Source: UBA7672 sp964550535 (GTDB lineage Bacteria > Pseudomonadota > Alphaproteobacteria > Caulobacterales > Hyphomonadaceae). From it: a stretch of 5,925 nt of DNA. Where the stretch lies: NCBI GenBank assembly GCA_964550535.1, contig CAZJZQ010000164.1, positions 1-5,925 on the forward strand, in the 5' to 3' direction. The first letter of the stretch is position 1; each line of letters starts with the position of its first letter. The notes below the pieces were generated by a model. It was not told where the DNA came from and did not search any database. It saw only the letters and a program-made list of their open reading frames with translations. Position numbers and translations under genes: made by a program. Positions 1 to 5,925 of the stretch are shown here, piece by piece.

Positions 1-1911
1 CGCAAGCTTGGCATGTCCGCCAAGGTCGCGATGCAGGTTGCGCAGAAACTGTATGAAGGCGTGAGCATCGGCGGCGAAAACGTCGGCCTCATCACCTATA
101 TGCGTACCGACGGCGTGCAGATGGCCGAAGAGGCTTACGCCTCCGCCCGCTCCGCTATCGGCAAGATGTACGGCAAGGACTATCTGCCCGACGGCCCGCG
201 CCGCTATTCCTCGAAAGCCAAGAACGCGCAGGAAGCCCACGAAGCGGTGCGCCCCACCGACTTCATGCGCCATCCGAAGGATCTGCGCCTCGAACCCGAC
301 ATGGCGCGCCTTTACGAACTCATCTGGAAGCGCGCTGTCGCCAGCCAGATGGAAGCCGCCGTCATCGAGCGGACCACAATCGAAATTCCGTCCAGCGACG
401 GCCGCGTCGGCTTGCGCGCCACGGGCCAGGTGATCCGCTTCGACGGCTTCCTTACACTGTACCAGGAAGGCCAGGACGACACCGACGATGAAGACGGCGG
501 CCGCCTGCCGGCCGTGAAGGAGGGCGACGCGCCGAAACTGCTCGACGCCGCGTCCTCGCAACACTTCACCGAACCGCCGCCGCGTTATTCGGAAGCCTCG
601 CTGGTGAAGAAGCTGGAAGAACTCGGCATCGGCCGCCCTTCCACCTACGCCTCCACCATCTCCACGCTGATCGACCGCCAGTATGTGCGGCTGGAGCAAA
701 AGCGCTTCTACCCGGAAGACAAGGGCCGCATGGTCACGATCTTCCTGGCGAAGTTCTTCTCCCGCTATGTCGAATACGATTTCACCGCCGGACTGGAAGA
801 AAAGCTCGACCTCGTTTCCGACGGCAAGCTGGCGTGGAAGGATTTCCTGCGCGAGTTCTGGAAAGATTTCTCCGCCGCCATCGAGGGCGTTTCCGAACTG
901 CGCATCACCAACGTCATCGACGCGCTGAACGAAGTGCTTGGCCCGCATATCTTCCCCGAGAGGGTTGATGAGAAAACGGGCGAGGTCCTGGACCCACGCG
1001 CCTGCCCGGTGTGCGGCGATGGCCAGATCAGCCTCAAACTCGGAAAGTTCGGCGCCTTCATCGGCTGCTCGAACTATCCCGAATGCCGCTACACTCGTCC
1101 CTTCGGGGTCGACCAGAAGGGCGAGAGCGACATCCCGCCCGAGGGCAAGACGCTAGGCGAAGACGAAGCCTCCGGCCTCACCGTCTTCCTCAAGTCCGGC
1201 CGCTTTGGCCCCTATGTGCAACTCGGCCCCGATCCAGTCGAAAAGGGCGACAAGCCCCGCCGCTCATCCATCCCGCGCGGCTGGTCCGCTGCGGAGCTGG
1301 AGCTTGAAGGCGCGCTTAAACTCCTCTCTCTGCCGCGCGAAGTGGGCAAGCACCCGGAGGATGGCGAACCCATCATCGCCAACCTCGGCCGCTTCGGCCC
1401 CTATGTGCAGCACATCAAGACCTACGCGAACGTGCCGGACGTGAATGAGTTGTTCGAGATCGGCATCAACCGCGCCGTTGACCTCATCGCGCAGAAACGC
1501 GCGGGCGGCGGCGGACGCCGTGGCGCAGCCGCGCCGCTGCGCGAAGTCGGCAAGCACCCGGATGGCGAAGCGATCAACCTTTACGCTGGCCGCTTCGGCC
1601 CCTATCTCAAGCATGGCGACGTCAACGCCAACATCCCGCGCGGCTCCGATCCCGCGTCGATCACGCTGGAACAGGCGATCGAGATCGTGAACGCCCGCGC
1701 CATGGCCGGCCCCTCCAAGGGCAAGAAAGGCAAGAAGGCGCCCGCGAAAAAAGCCCCGGCGAAGAAAGCTCCGGCAAAGAAAGCAGCCGCCGAAAAAGCG
1801 CCCGCGAAAAAGGCTGCGGCCAAGAAGGCCCCAGCGAAGAAAACCGCCGCTAAAAAAGCGCCCGCCCAAAAAGCGGCCGCAAAGAAAGGCGCCAAAGCGC
1901 CGGCTGAATAA
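1..1911 (+). CDS. topA: DNA topoisomerase I (type IA), 5'-truncated by window start
   Basis: Type IA topoisomerase: relaxes negative supercoils by cutting one DNA strand through a phosphotyrosine link. The frame is open from base 1 (RKLGMSAK, the usual sequence before the active site), so the ATG at 13 is internal and not the start. The N-terminal Toprim part, roughly 250 residues by family length, lies outside the window. The active-site motif ITYMRTDG is present, with the catalytic Tyr codon at 97-99 and its partner Arg at 103-105. A C4 zinc ribbon follows, with Cys codons at 1003, 1012, 1066 and 1084 (CPVC ... GCSNYPEC). Three C-terminal repeats then carry GRFGPY (near 1198, 1387 and 1588); the last two also begin with REVGKHP. 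A Lys/Ala-rich tail runs from 1717 to the TAA at 1909-1911. It is probably the first visible gene of an operon with rnr. Identity is very secure; the true start is not visible. Confidence 0.97.
   Translation, partial: RKLGMSAKVAMQVAQKLYEGVSIGGENVGLITYMRTDGVQMAEEAYASARSAIGKMYGKDYLPDGPRRYSSKAKNAQEAHEAVRPTDFMRHPKDLRLEPDMARLYELIWKRAVASQMEAAVIERTTIEIPSSDGRVGLRATGQVIRFDGFLTLYQEGQDDTDDEDGGRLPAVKEGDAPKLLDAASSQHFTEPPPRYSEASLVKKLEELGIGRPSTYASTISTLIDRQYVRLEQKRFYPEDKGRMVTIFLAKFFSRYVEYDFTAGLEEKLDLVSDGKLAWKDFLREFWKDFSAAIEGVSELRITNVIDALNEVLGPHIFPERVDEKTGEVLDPRACPVCGDGQISLKLGKFGAFIGCSNYPECRYTRPFGVDQKGESDIPPEGKTLGEDEASGLTVFLKSGRFGPYVQLGPDPVEKGDKPRRSSIPRGWSAAELELEGALKLLSLPREVGKHPEDGEPIIANLGRFGPYVQHIKTYANVPDVNELFEIGINRAVDLIAQKRAGGGGRRGAAAPLREVGKHPDGEAINLYAGRFGPYLKHGDVNANIPRGSDPASITLEQAIEIVNARAMAGPSKGKKGKKAPAKKAPAKKAPAKKAAAEKAPAKKAAAKKAPAKKTAAKKAPAQKAAAKKGAKAPAE
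1738..1887 (+). repeat. Ten pentapeptide (15-nt) repeats in the TopA Lys/Ala tail
   Basis: Ten consecutive in-frame 15-nt units encode the pattern [A/T][P/A]A[K/E/Q]K without interruption. In order they are APAKK three times, AAAEK, APAKK, AAAKK, APAKK, TAAKK, APAQK and AAAKK. Alanine and lysine codons vary freely between units, which points to selection on the protein rather than a very recent DNA expansion. The octamer GCGCCCGC recurs at 1738, 1798 and 1858, exactly 60 nt apart. The tail is histone-H1-like in composition and should be disordered and strongly positive. Lysine-rich tails on actinobacterial TopA are known to increase DNA binding and processivity; the same role here is inference. 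Confidence 0.9.
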
Positions 1912-1927
1912 GCCGGCTGGACACTGA

Positions 1928-4246
1928 ATGCCCCGTAAGCCACTCCCGCCTTCCGAAGCCCCCACACGCGCCAGCGTCATCGCCTGGCTTGAGAAGAATC
2001 CCGGCGCGGGGAACAAGCGCGATATCGTGCGCGGCCTCAACGTCGCGCAGGATCATCGCCCCGAACTGCGCCGCATCCTTGCCGAACTCGAAAGCGAAGG
2101 CGCCCTCGTCCGCACCGCCAAGCGCTCCTTCCAGCAGGTCGAGGCGCCGCCGCCCACCGGCATCGTCCTGTTCGAGCGCATCGACAGCGACGGTGAACTC
2201 ATCGGCCGCTGCGTAGGCCGCGAAGGCGTCTATGGCCCCGACATTCTCTACATGGCCTCGCAGGGCAAAAGCCGCACCATCGCCCTCGCCCCGGGCGAAC
2301 GCGCGCTCTGCCGTATCGACCAGGGAAGCGATGGCGTGTGGCGCGCCCGCGCCATCAAGAAGATCGACGCCGCGCCCGAAACCTCCATTGTCGGCGTTTA
2401 CCGCGCCAACAAGTATGGCGGCATCGTCGAACCCGCCTCCCGCAAGGAGAAAGGCGATTTCATCATCGAGAAGCCGGACTCGCGCGGCGCCGCAGATGGC
2501 GATCTCGTCCGTCTCTCGCAGAAACCCGGCCGTGGCTATGGGCCCCGCCGCGCGCAGGTGATCGAGATTGTCGGCCGCGCCGACGATCCGCGCGCCGCCT
2601 CCATCATCGCCATGCACACCCATGGCGTGCCTGACGAATTTCCCGAGGCCATCATCGAGGAAGCGAAGCGGGCGACGCCCACCCAGGTCACGCGCGAAGA
2701 CCTCACCCGCATCCCCCTCATCACCATCGACCCCGAAGATGCGCGAGACCATGACGACGCCGTCTTCGCCGAGGCGGATGGAAATGGCTGGCGCGTCATC
2801 GTCGCCATCGCAGATGTCGCCGCCTATGTTCGCGCCGGCACGGCGCTGGATCGGGAAGCCTACCGGCGTGGCAACTCCACCTACTTCCCGGATCGCGTCA
2901 GCCCAATGCTGCCCGAACACCTCTCCGCGGACCTCTGCTCGCTGCGCGAGGGCGAGTTGCGCGAAACGATGGCCGTGGAGATGTTCTTCAACGCCAATGG
3001 CCGTAAGACAAAGCACCGCTTTATCCGCGGCAAGATGCGCTCCGCCGCCAAGCTCTCCTACACCGCCGCGCAGGAAGCCATCGATGGCAAGACCAACGAG
3101 AAGACCGGCCCACTGCTCGAACCCGTGCTCAGGCCCCTCTGGGCCGCATGGCGCGCCGTGGATAACGCCCGCAAGGCGCGCGACCCGCTGGAACTCGACC
3201 TGCCCGAACGCCGCGTGCGCCTGGGCGCCGATGGCAAGATCGCCTCGATCACCCTGCGCGAGCGTTTCGACGCGCACCGCCTGATCGAGGAGTTCATGAT
3301 CCAGGCCAATGTCTGCGCCGCCGAGACGCTGGAAGAAAAGAAAGCCAACCCAATCTATCGCGTCCACGAACCGCCGGCGGACGCAAAAATCGCCTCGCTC
3401 TCCACTTTCCTTTCGACCTTCAACATCAAGCTGGCTGTGGGCGAGGCCATCACCGGCGCGCGTCTCAACCGCCTGCTGCTGCAAGCGAAGGATACGGACA
3501 ACGAAAGCCTCATCCACGAGATGGTGCTGCGCTCGCAATCCCAGGCGCGCTACTCGGACGAGAATCTCGGCCACTTCGGCCTCAACCTGCCCAAATACGC
3601 GCACTTCACCTCGCCCATCCGCCGCTATGCCGACCTCATCGTTCACCGCGCGCTGATCCGCGCGCTCGGCCTCGGCCCCGATGGCGCCAGCGACCAGGAC
3701 CTCGTGCGCCTCGAAGAATACTCCGAACACATCACCATGACCGAGCGCCGCTCCATGGCGGCGGAGCGCGATGCGACCGACCGCTACCTCGCGCACTTCA
3801 TGGCCGACCGCGTCGGCGCCACCTTCGACGGCCGCATCTCCGGCGTCACGCGCGCCGGCCTCTTCGTCCGCCTGCTCGAAACCGGCGCCGACGGCTTCAG
3901 CCCCGCCGCGCGCCTCGGCGAAGAATACTGGGTCCACGATGAAGCCTACGCCGCTCTGGTTGGGCAGCGTTCAGGCCGCCGTTATGAGATGGGCATGAAC
4001 GTGCAGGTGAAACTGCTCGAAGCCGTGCCGCTCACCGGCGGCCTGCTGTTTGAAATGCTCTCCGACCCGCGCCCGCCGCGCCGCGACCTGCGCCAACCGC
4101 GTCGCGAGGGCCGCCCCGGCGGCAAGTCCGGCCCTGCGCGCAAACGCCCCACCGACGGCGGCGGCCGCCCCCCGAACATCCGTCACAACACAAAGCCCAA
4201 GGGCAAAGCCAGCTACGGCAAGAACACAAAGAAAAAAGGCCGGTAG
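1928..4246 (+). CDS. rnr: Ribonuclease R (3'-5' exoribonuclease, RNB family)
   Basis: Processive 3'-5' exoribonuclease of the RNase II/R family that degrades structured RNA in the cytoplasm. The 772 residues are of normal length for RNase R and longer than RNase II. Domains in order: winged-helix HTH (about 13-63), two cold-shock/OB-type regions (about 75-225), RNB catalytic domain (about 255-577), S1 domain (about 629-711) and an Arg/Lys-rich tail (712-772). The catalytic motif IDPEDARDHDD supplies Asp268, Asp274, Asp276 and Asp277, matching the spacing of the four E. coli metal-binding aspartates. Tyr319 lies in the YFP motif, and HFTSPIRRY (559-567) is intact. An in-frame TGA at 1925-1927 directly precedes the ATG, so the start cannot lie further upstream; the Shine-Dalgarno is weak (GGA at 1919-1921). 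The 16-nt gap after topA suggests co-transcription. Large antisense open frames here are GC-rich shadows. Confidence 0.97.
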   Translation: MPRKPLPPSEAPTRASVIAWLEKNPGAGNKRDIVRGLNVAQDHRPELRRILAELESEGALVRTAKRSFQQVEAPPPTGIVLFERIDSDGELIGRCVGREGVYGPDILYMASQGKSRTIALAPGERALCRIDQGSDGVWRARAIKKIDAAPETSIVGVYRANKYGGIVEPASRKEKGDFIIEKPDSRGAADGDLVRLSQKPGRGYGPRRAQVIEIVGRADDPRAASIIAMHTHGVPDEFPEAIIEEAKRATPTQVTREDLTRIPLITIDPEDARDHDDAVFAEADGNGWRVIVAIADVAAYVRAGTALDREAYRRGNSTYFPDRVSPMLPEHLSADLCSLREGELRETMAVEMFFNANGRKTKHRFIRGKMRSAAKLSYTAAQEAIDGKTNEKTGPLLEPVLRPLWAAWRAVDNARKARDPLELDLPERRVRLGADGKIASITLRERFDAHRLIEEFMIQANVCAAETLEEKKANPIYRVHEPPADAKIASLSTFLSTFNIKLAVGEAITGARLNRLLLQAKDTDNESLIHEMVLRSQSQARYSDENLGHFGLNLPKYAHFTSPIRRYADLIVHRALIRALGLGPDGASDQDLVRLEEYSEHITMTERRSMAAERDATDRYLAHFMADRVGATFDGRISGVTRAGLFVRLLETGADGFSPAARLGEEYWVHDEAYAALVGQRSGRRYEMGMNVQVKLLEAVPLTGGLLFEMLSDPRPPRRDLRQPRREGRPGGKSGPARKRPTDGGGRPPNIRHNTKPKGKASYGKNTKKKGR
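4061..4243 (+). other. Basic low-complexity C-terminal tail of RNase R
   Basis: Residues 712-772, after the S1 domain, are dominated by Arg, Lys, Pro and Gly and end in KNTKKKGR. No fold is recognisable and the segment is probably disordered. Basic C-terminal tails are common in RNase R; in E. coli this region contributes to RNA binding and to SmpB/tmRNA-dependent control of the enzyme's stability. Whether the tail here has those roles is inference. It differs in composition from the TopA tail upstream, being Arg/Gly/Pro-rich and lacking the pentapeptide period. Confidence 0.7.
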
Positions 4247-4274
4247 CCCCCGCGCTTCATCTCCTGGGCGGGGG
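4247..4274 (+). terminator. GC hairpin directly after the rnr stop, no T-tract
   Basis: CCCCCGC at 4247-4253 pairs perfectly with GCGGGGG at 4268-4274, giving a 7-bp stem with a 14-nt loop that begins on the base after the rnr TAG. The downstream sequence is AAGACG, with no U-run, so a classical intrinsic terminator is not supported. It could pause polymerase, act in factor-dependent termination, or protect the rnr mRNA 3' end from exonucleases. It could also be one copy of a dispersed palindromic repeat. The pairing is seen; the function is inferred. Confidence 0.35.
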
Positions 4275-4340
4275 AAGACGCAATGCTCAAGGCTCTTCAA
4301 CGCATGTGCAACGCCCCCTCACTCCCGCAACACGACCTTA

Positions 4341-4364
4341 CGCAGTGTCCACGTCCGGACTGCG
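4341..4364. repeat. Imperfect inverted repeat in the rnr–NUDIX gap
   Basis: CGCAGT (4341-4346) is the reverse complement of ACTGCG (4359-4364). Alternatively CGCA plus GTCC pairs with GGAC plus TGCG, with a 2-nt bulge and a 6-nt loop. The remainder of the 175-base gap (4247-4421) holds a direct repeat CAACGC at 4298-4303 and 4309-4314, 11 bases apart (about one helical turn), and a short CCCGC/GCGGG hairpin at 4390-4403. I see no gene, no convincing promoter and no recognised RNA family in this gap. In GC-rich DNA, inverted repeats of this size can arise by chance. Confidence 0.3.
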
Positions 4365-4412
4365 CCTGCGCCATCCCGCGCGGTTGACGCCCGCTCTGGC
4401 GGGGTCCATCGC

Positions 4413-4417
4413 TGAGG
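4413..4417 (+). promoter_or_regulatory. Ribosome binding site of the NUDIX gene, overlapping an in-frame stop
   Basis: TGAGG at 4413-4417 provides a GAGG Shine-Dalgarno core, but only 4 nt before the ATG at 4422, which is rather short. Its first three bases are a TGA in the NUDIX reading frame, so the gene cannot start further upstream. No ATG, GTG or TTG codon occurs in frame between 4425 and the start of the Nudix fold, so 4422 is the only reasonable start. Confidence 0.6.
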
Positions 4418-4421
4418 CATC

Positions 4422-5237
4422 ATGAGCCCCCAAAATCCCTTCGACCCGGACAACGATCCCGCGCAAGTTGCAGCCGCCAAATCAGCGCTGGAACGCGCCG
4501 CCGCCCAGAAAGCAGCCGCCCAGCGCGATCCGCTTGGCGAGCACGATCTTATCCAGGCCGAAGCCAATCTGATCCAGGGCGAACCGCCCGTACCGCGCGA
4601 CGCCGCCACGCTCGTCCTCTACCGTCTCGATGACGACCGCCCCCGCATCCTCATGGGTTGCCGCTCCGCCGGACACGACTTCATGCCCAACAAATACGTC
4701 TTCCCCGGCGGCCGCGTCGACGAGGAAGACGCCATCGCCCCCGCGCTCTCCGAACTCGCGCCGGACCAGGACGAGATCCTGCGCATCGAAGCAACACGTC
4801 CCACGCGCGCCTTCGCCCTCACCGCCGTGCGCGAGTTGTTCGAGGAGACCGGCCTCATCGCCGGCCGGCCCAGCGATCCAATGTCCTCCATTCCCGCCTC
4901 ATGGAACGACTACTACGCGCAAGGCGCCGCACCCTGCCTCAACTGCTACACTTTCGTCGGCCGCGCGATCACGCCGCCGATGCGGCACAAGCGGTTCGAC
5001 GCGCGCTTCTTCATGGCCAACGCCAGCGACGCGCTGATCGACAGCCGCCCGCCCGCCGACAGCCGCGAACTCGCCGGCCTGCGCTGGTTCACCCTGGCCG
5101 AAGCCGCCGAACTCGATCTTCCCAACGTCACCCGCTACGTGATCTCCGAAGTCGAAGCCCGCCTCGTCCAGCGCGCCTCTATCCGCCCCTTCATGCTCTC
5201 CTGGTCCCCCCAGGGCCACAGGCGCGAACGGCTGTAG
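4422..5237 (+). CDS. NUDIX hydrolase with split Nudix box (NUDT19-like layout)
   Basis: Nudix-fold pyrophosphohydrolase of 271 residues; such enzymes cleave nucleoside-diphosphate-X substrates using divalent metal. The substrate cannot be read from sequence. The fold begins near residue 58 (RDAATLVLYRL). The front of the Nudix box is FPGGRVDEED (94-103), and the helix part RELFEETGL is at 137-145, with Arg137, Glu138, Glu141 and Glu142 as the expected metal-binding helix residues. Gly97 to Arg137 spans 40 residues against 14 in the canonical box, an insertion of about 26 residues. That layout is known in NUDT19/RP2-like Nudix proteins, some of which act on CoA esters. Residues 1-57 form an Ala/Gln/Glu-rich, probably helical extension. 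A NUDIX gene downstream of rnr is a frequent alphaproteobacterial arrangement. Family call secure, substrate unknown. Confidence 0.92.
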   Translation: MSPQNPFDPDNDPAQVAAAKSALERAAAQKAAAQRDPLGEHDLIQAEANLIQGEPPVPRDAATLVLYRLDDDRPRILMGCRSAGHDFMPNKYVFPGGRVDEEDAIAPALSELAPDQDEILRIEATRPTRAFALTAVRELFEETGLIAGRPSDPMSSIPASWNDYYAQGAAPCLNCYTFVGRAITPPMRHKRFDARFFMANASDALIDSRPPADSRELAGLRWFTLAEAAELDLPNVTRYVISEVEARLVQRASIRPFMLSWSPQGHRRERL

Positions 5238-5255
5238 GGCTACACCACAAACAAA

Positions 5256-5287
5256 AAAGGCCCGGCCGGGTATTCGGCCGGGCCTTT
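5256..5287. terminator. Bidirectional intrinsic terminator between convergent genes
   Basis: A perfect 13-bp stem (5256-5268 with 5275-5287) encloses a 6-nt loop, GGTATT. The core is GGCCCGGCCG flanked by AAA on the left and TTT on the right. It sits in the 71-base gap between the NUDIX stop (5237) and the aldehyde dehydrogenase stop (5309), so it can end transcripts from both sides. On the plus strand the stem is followed by only TTT then CAATAAAAA. On the minus strand the A-rich run at 5249-5258 becomes a longer T-tract interrupted by one G (5252). The stronger termination should therefore be of the minus-strand transcript. Confidence 0.93.
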
Positions 5288-5308
5288 CAATAAAAATCCC
5301 GCTCGCAA

Positions 5309-5925
5309 TCAGATGGGGAAATGTCCCGGCCTGGTTTCGATGGTGATCCAGCGCAGGTCTGTGAACTCTTCGATCCCCGCCTTGCCGCCGAAGCGGCCAT
5401 AGCCGGAGGCCTTCACGCCGCCGAACGGCATCTGCGCCTCGTCGTGCACCGTCGGACCGTTGATATGGCAGATGCCGGACTGGATACGCTTAGCGAAGTC
5501 GAAGCCCTTGGCGATATCGCGCGTGAACACCGAGGCCGACAGTCCGTATTCAGTGTCGTTGGCCAACTCCAGCGCGTGCTCCGCATCGCGCGCGCGGATG
5601 ACGCCGACCACAGGGCCGAACGACTCTTCGGAATAGATCGCCATCTCCGGCGTCACCTTGTCGACCACATTGGCCGAGACCAGCACGCCGTCAATCTTGC
5701 CGTCCGTCACATGCGCCGCGCCCTTGCCCACCGCATCCTTCACCAGACGCGCCACGCGCTCCGCCGCAACCTTGTCCACGACCGCGCCCAGCGGCGTCTT
5801 GCCCGCTGAAGGATCGCCCGCCACCAGCGTGTTGGCCTTGTCCGAGAACTTCTTCACGAACGCATCGGCGACAGCTTCGACCACGATGATCCGCTCGGTC
5901 GACATGCAGATCTGGCCCTGGTTCA
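5309..5925 (-). CDS. NAD(P)+-dependent aldehyde dehydrogenase, C-terminal part (5' end outside window)
   Basis: Oxidises an aldehyde to the carboxylic acid with NAD(P)+. The frame is open to the window edge, reading NQGQICMSTER from 5923. This is the ALDH active-site motif, and the catalytic Cys codon is at 5908-5906. The ATG at 5905 is therefore internal, and about 280 N-terminal residues with the Rossmann fold are missing. The cofactor-site motif EESFGP is present, with its second Glu at 5626-5624. The C-terminal block with GPTVHDEAQMPFGG, SGYGRFGG and FTDLRWIT resembles the salicylaldehyde/vanillin dehydrogenase (DoxF-like) branch, suggesting an aromatic aldehyde substrate; that subfamily call is from memory and moderate. 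The TGA stop is at 5311-5309. It converges with the NUDIX gene and belongs to a separate transcription unit. Confidence 0.95.
   Translation of the reverse strand, partial: NQGQICMSTERIIVVEAVADAFVKKFSDKANTLVAGDPSAGKTPLGAVVDKVAAERVARLVKDAVGKGAAHVTDGKIDGVLVSANVVDKVTPEMAIYSEESFGPVVGVIRARDAEHALELANDTEYGLSASVFTRDIAKGFDFAKRIQSGICHINGPTVHDEAQMPFGGVKASGYGRFGGKAGIEEFTDLRWITIETRPGHFPI

Noticed and set aside
1747..1753. A6G run resembling a programmed -1 frameshift heptamer
   Set aside because: The reading phase is AAA AAA G, not A AAA AAG, so tandem slippage of the dnaX type is not in register. No downstream stimulatory stem was evident.
1264..2040. A 258-codon minus-strand open frame across the topA tail and rnr start
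   Set aside because: It is the antisense of the Lys/Ala repeats, giving repetitive Gly/Phe/Leu/Arg sequence, and it spans two genuine genes.
1850..3937. A 695-codon open frame on the minus strand, antisense to most of rnr
   Set aside because: Its translation is low-complexity (Gly/Ala/Asp/Val-rich) with no recognisable domain, while the opposite strand encodes a complete RNase R with intact motifs. Long antisense frames are expected from GC-rich codon bias.
4384..4412. Possible promoter for the NUDIX gene: TTGACG at 4384-4389 with CATCGC 17 bases later
   Set aside because: The -10 match is very poor. The implied transcription start would fall on or after the Shine-Dalgarno and leave almost no leader.
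4319..4609. Minus-strand open frame in the rnr–NUDIX gap ending WTLRKVVLRE
   Set aside because: It overlaps the start of the NUDIX gene, shows no family resemblance I can defend, and has composition typical of antisense GC-rich DNA. It could be a gene remnant, but nothing in the sequence establishes that.
1..5925. Search for an undescribed system (defence, mobile, toxin–antitoxin, riboswitch, CRISPR)
   Set aside because: All four long genes belong to well-known families in a plausible core-genome order. No transposase, attachment site, repeat-spacer array or small gene pair was seen.

Overview
This is a GC-rich chromosomal housekeeping segment from what looks like an alphaproteobacterium. 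The evidence is the topA–rnr–NUDIX gene order, the alphaproteobacterial style of the TopA C-terminal domains, and strong G/C preference at third codon positions. A Caulobacterales- or Hyphomonadales-like source is a guess from general protein flavour. The window shows no mobile element, CRISPR array, tRNA, rRNA or defence gene.

Layout. Positions 1-1911 (+) hold the 3' part of topA (DNA topoisomerase I). It enters the window just upstream of the catalytic tyrosine and ends in a lysine/alanine pentapeptide-repeat tail. Sixteen bases later, rnr (RNase R, 1928-4246, +) follows complete, with all expected domains and catalytic aspartates and an arginine/lysine-rich C-terminus. A 175-base gap (4247-4421) carries a GC hairpin directly after the rnr stop and a second weaker inverted repeat. 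A complete NUDIX hydrolase gene (4422-5237, +) comes next, with a split Nudix box. It converges on the 3' part of an aldehyde dehydrogenase gene (5309-5925, -), which is cut by the window end two codons before the start of the catalytic NQGQIC motif. Between the two convergent genes sits a perfect 13-bp intrinsic terminator stem whose better T-tract serves the minus-strand aldehyde dehydrogenase transcript.

How the genes fit together. topA and rnr are probably co-transcribed, given the short gap and same strand. They handle DNA supercoiling and degradation of structured RNA respectively. The NUDIX gene may be read through from rnr or from an unseen promoter in the gap. The aldehyde dehydrogenase belongs to a separate, oppositely transcribed unit. 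I found no convincing new biological system. The points worth a second look are the 15-nt/60-nt repeat structure of the topA tail, the structured rnr–NUDIX gap, the N-terminal extension and split box of the NUDIX protein, and the asymmetric convergent terminator.
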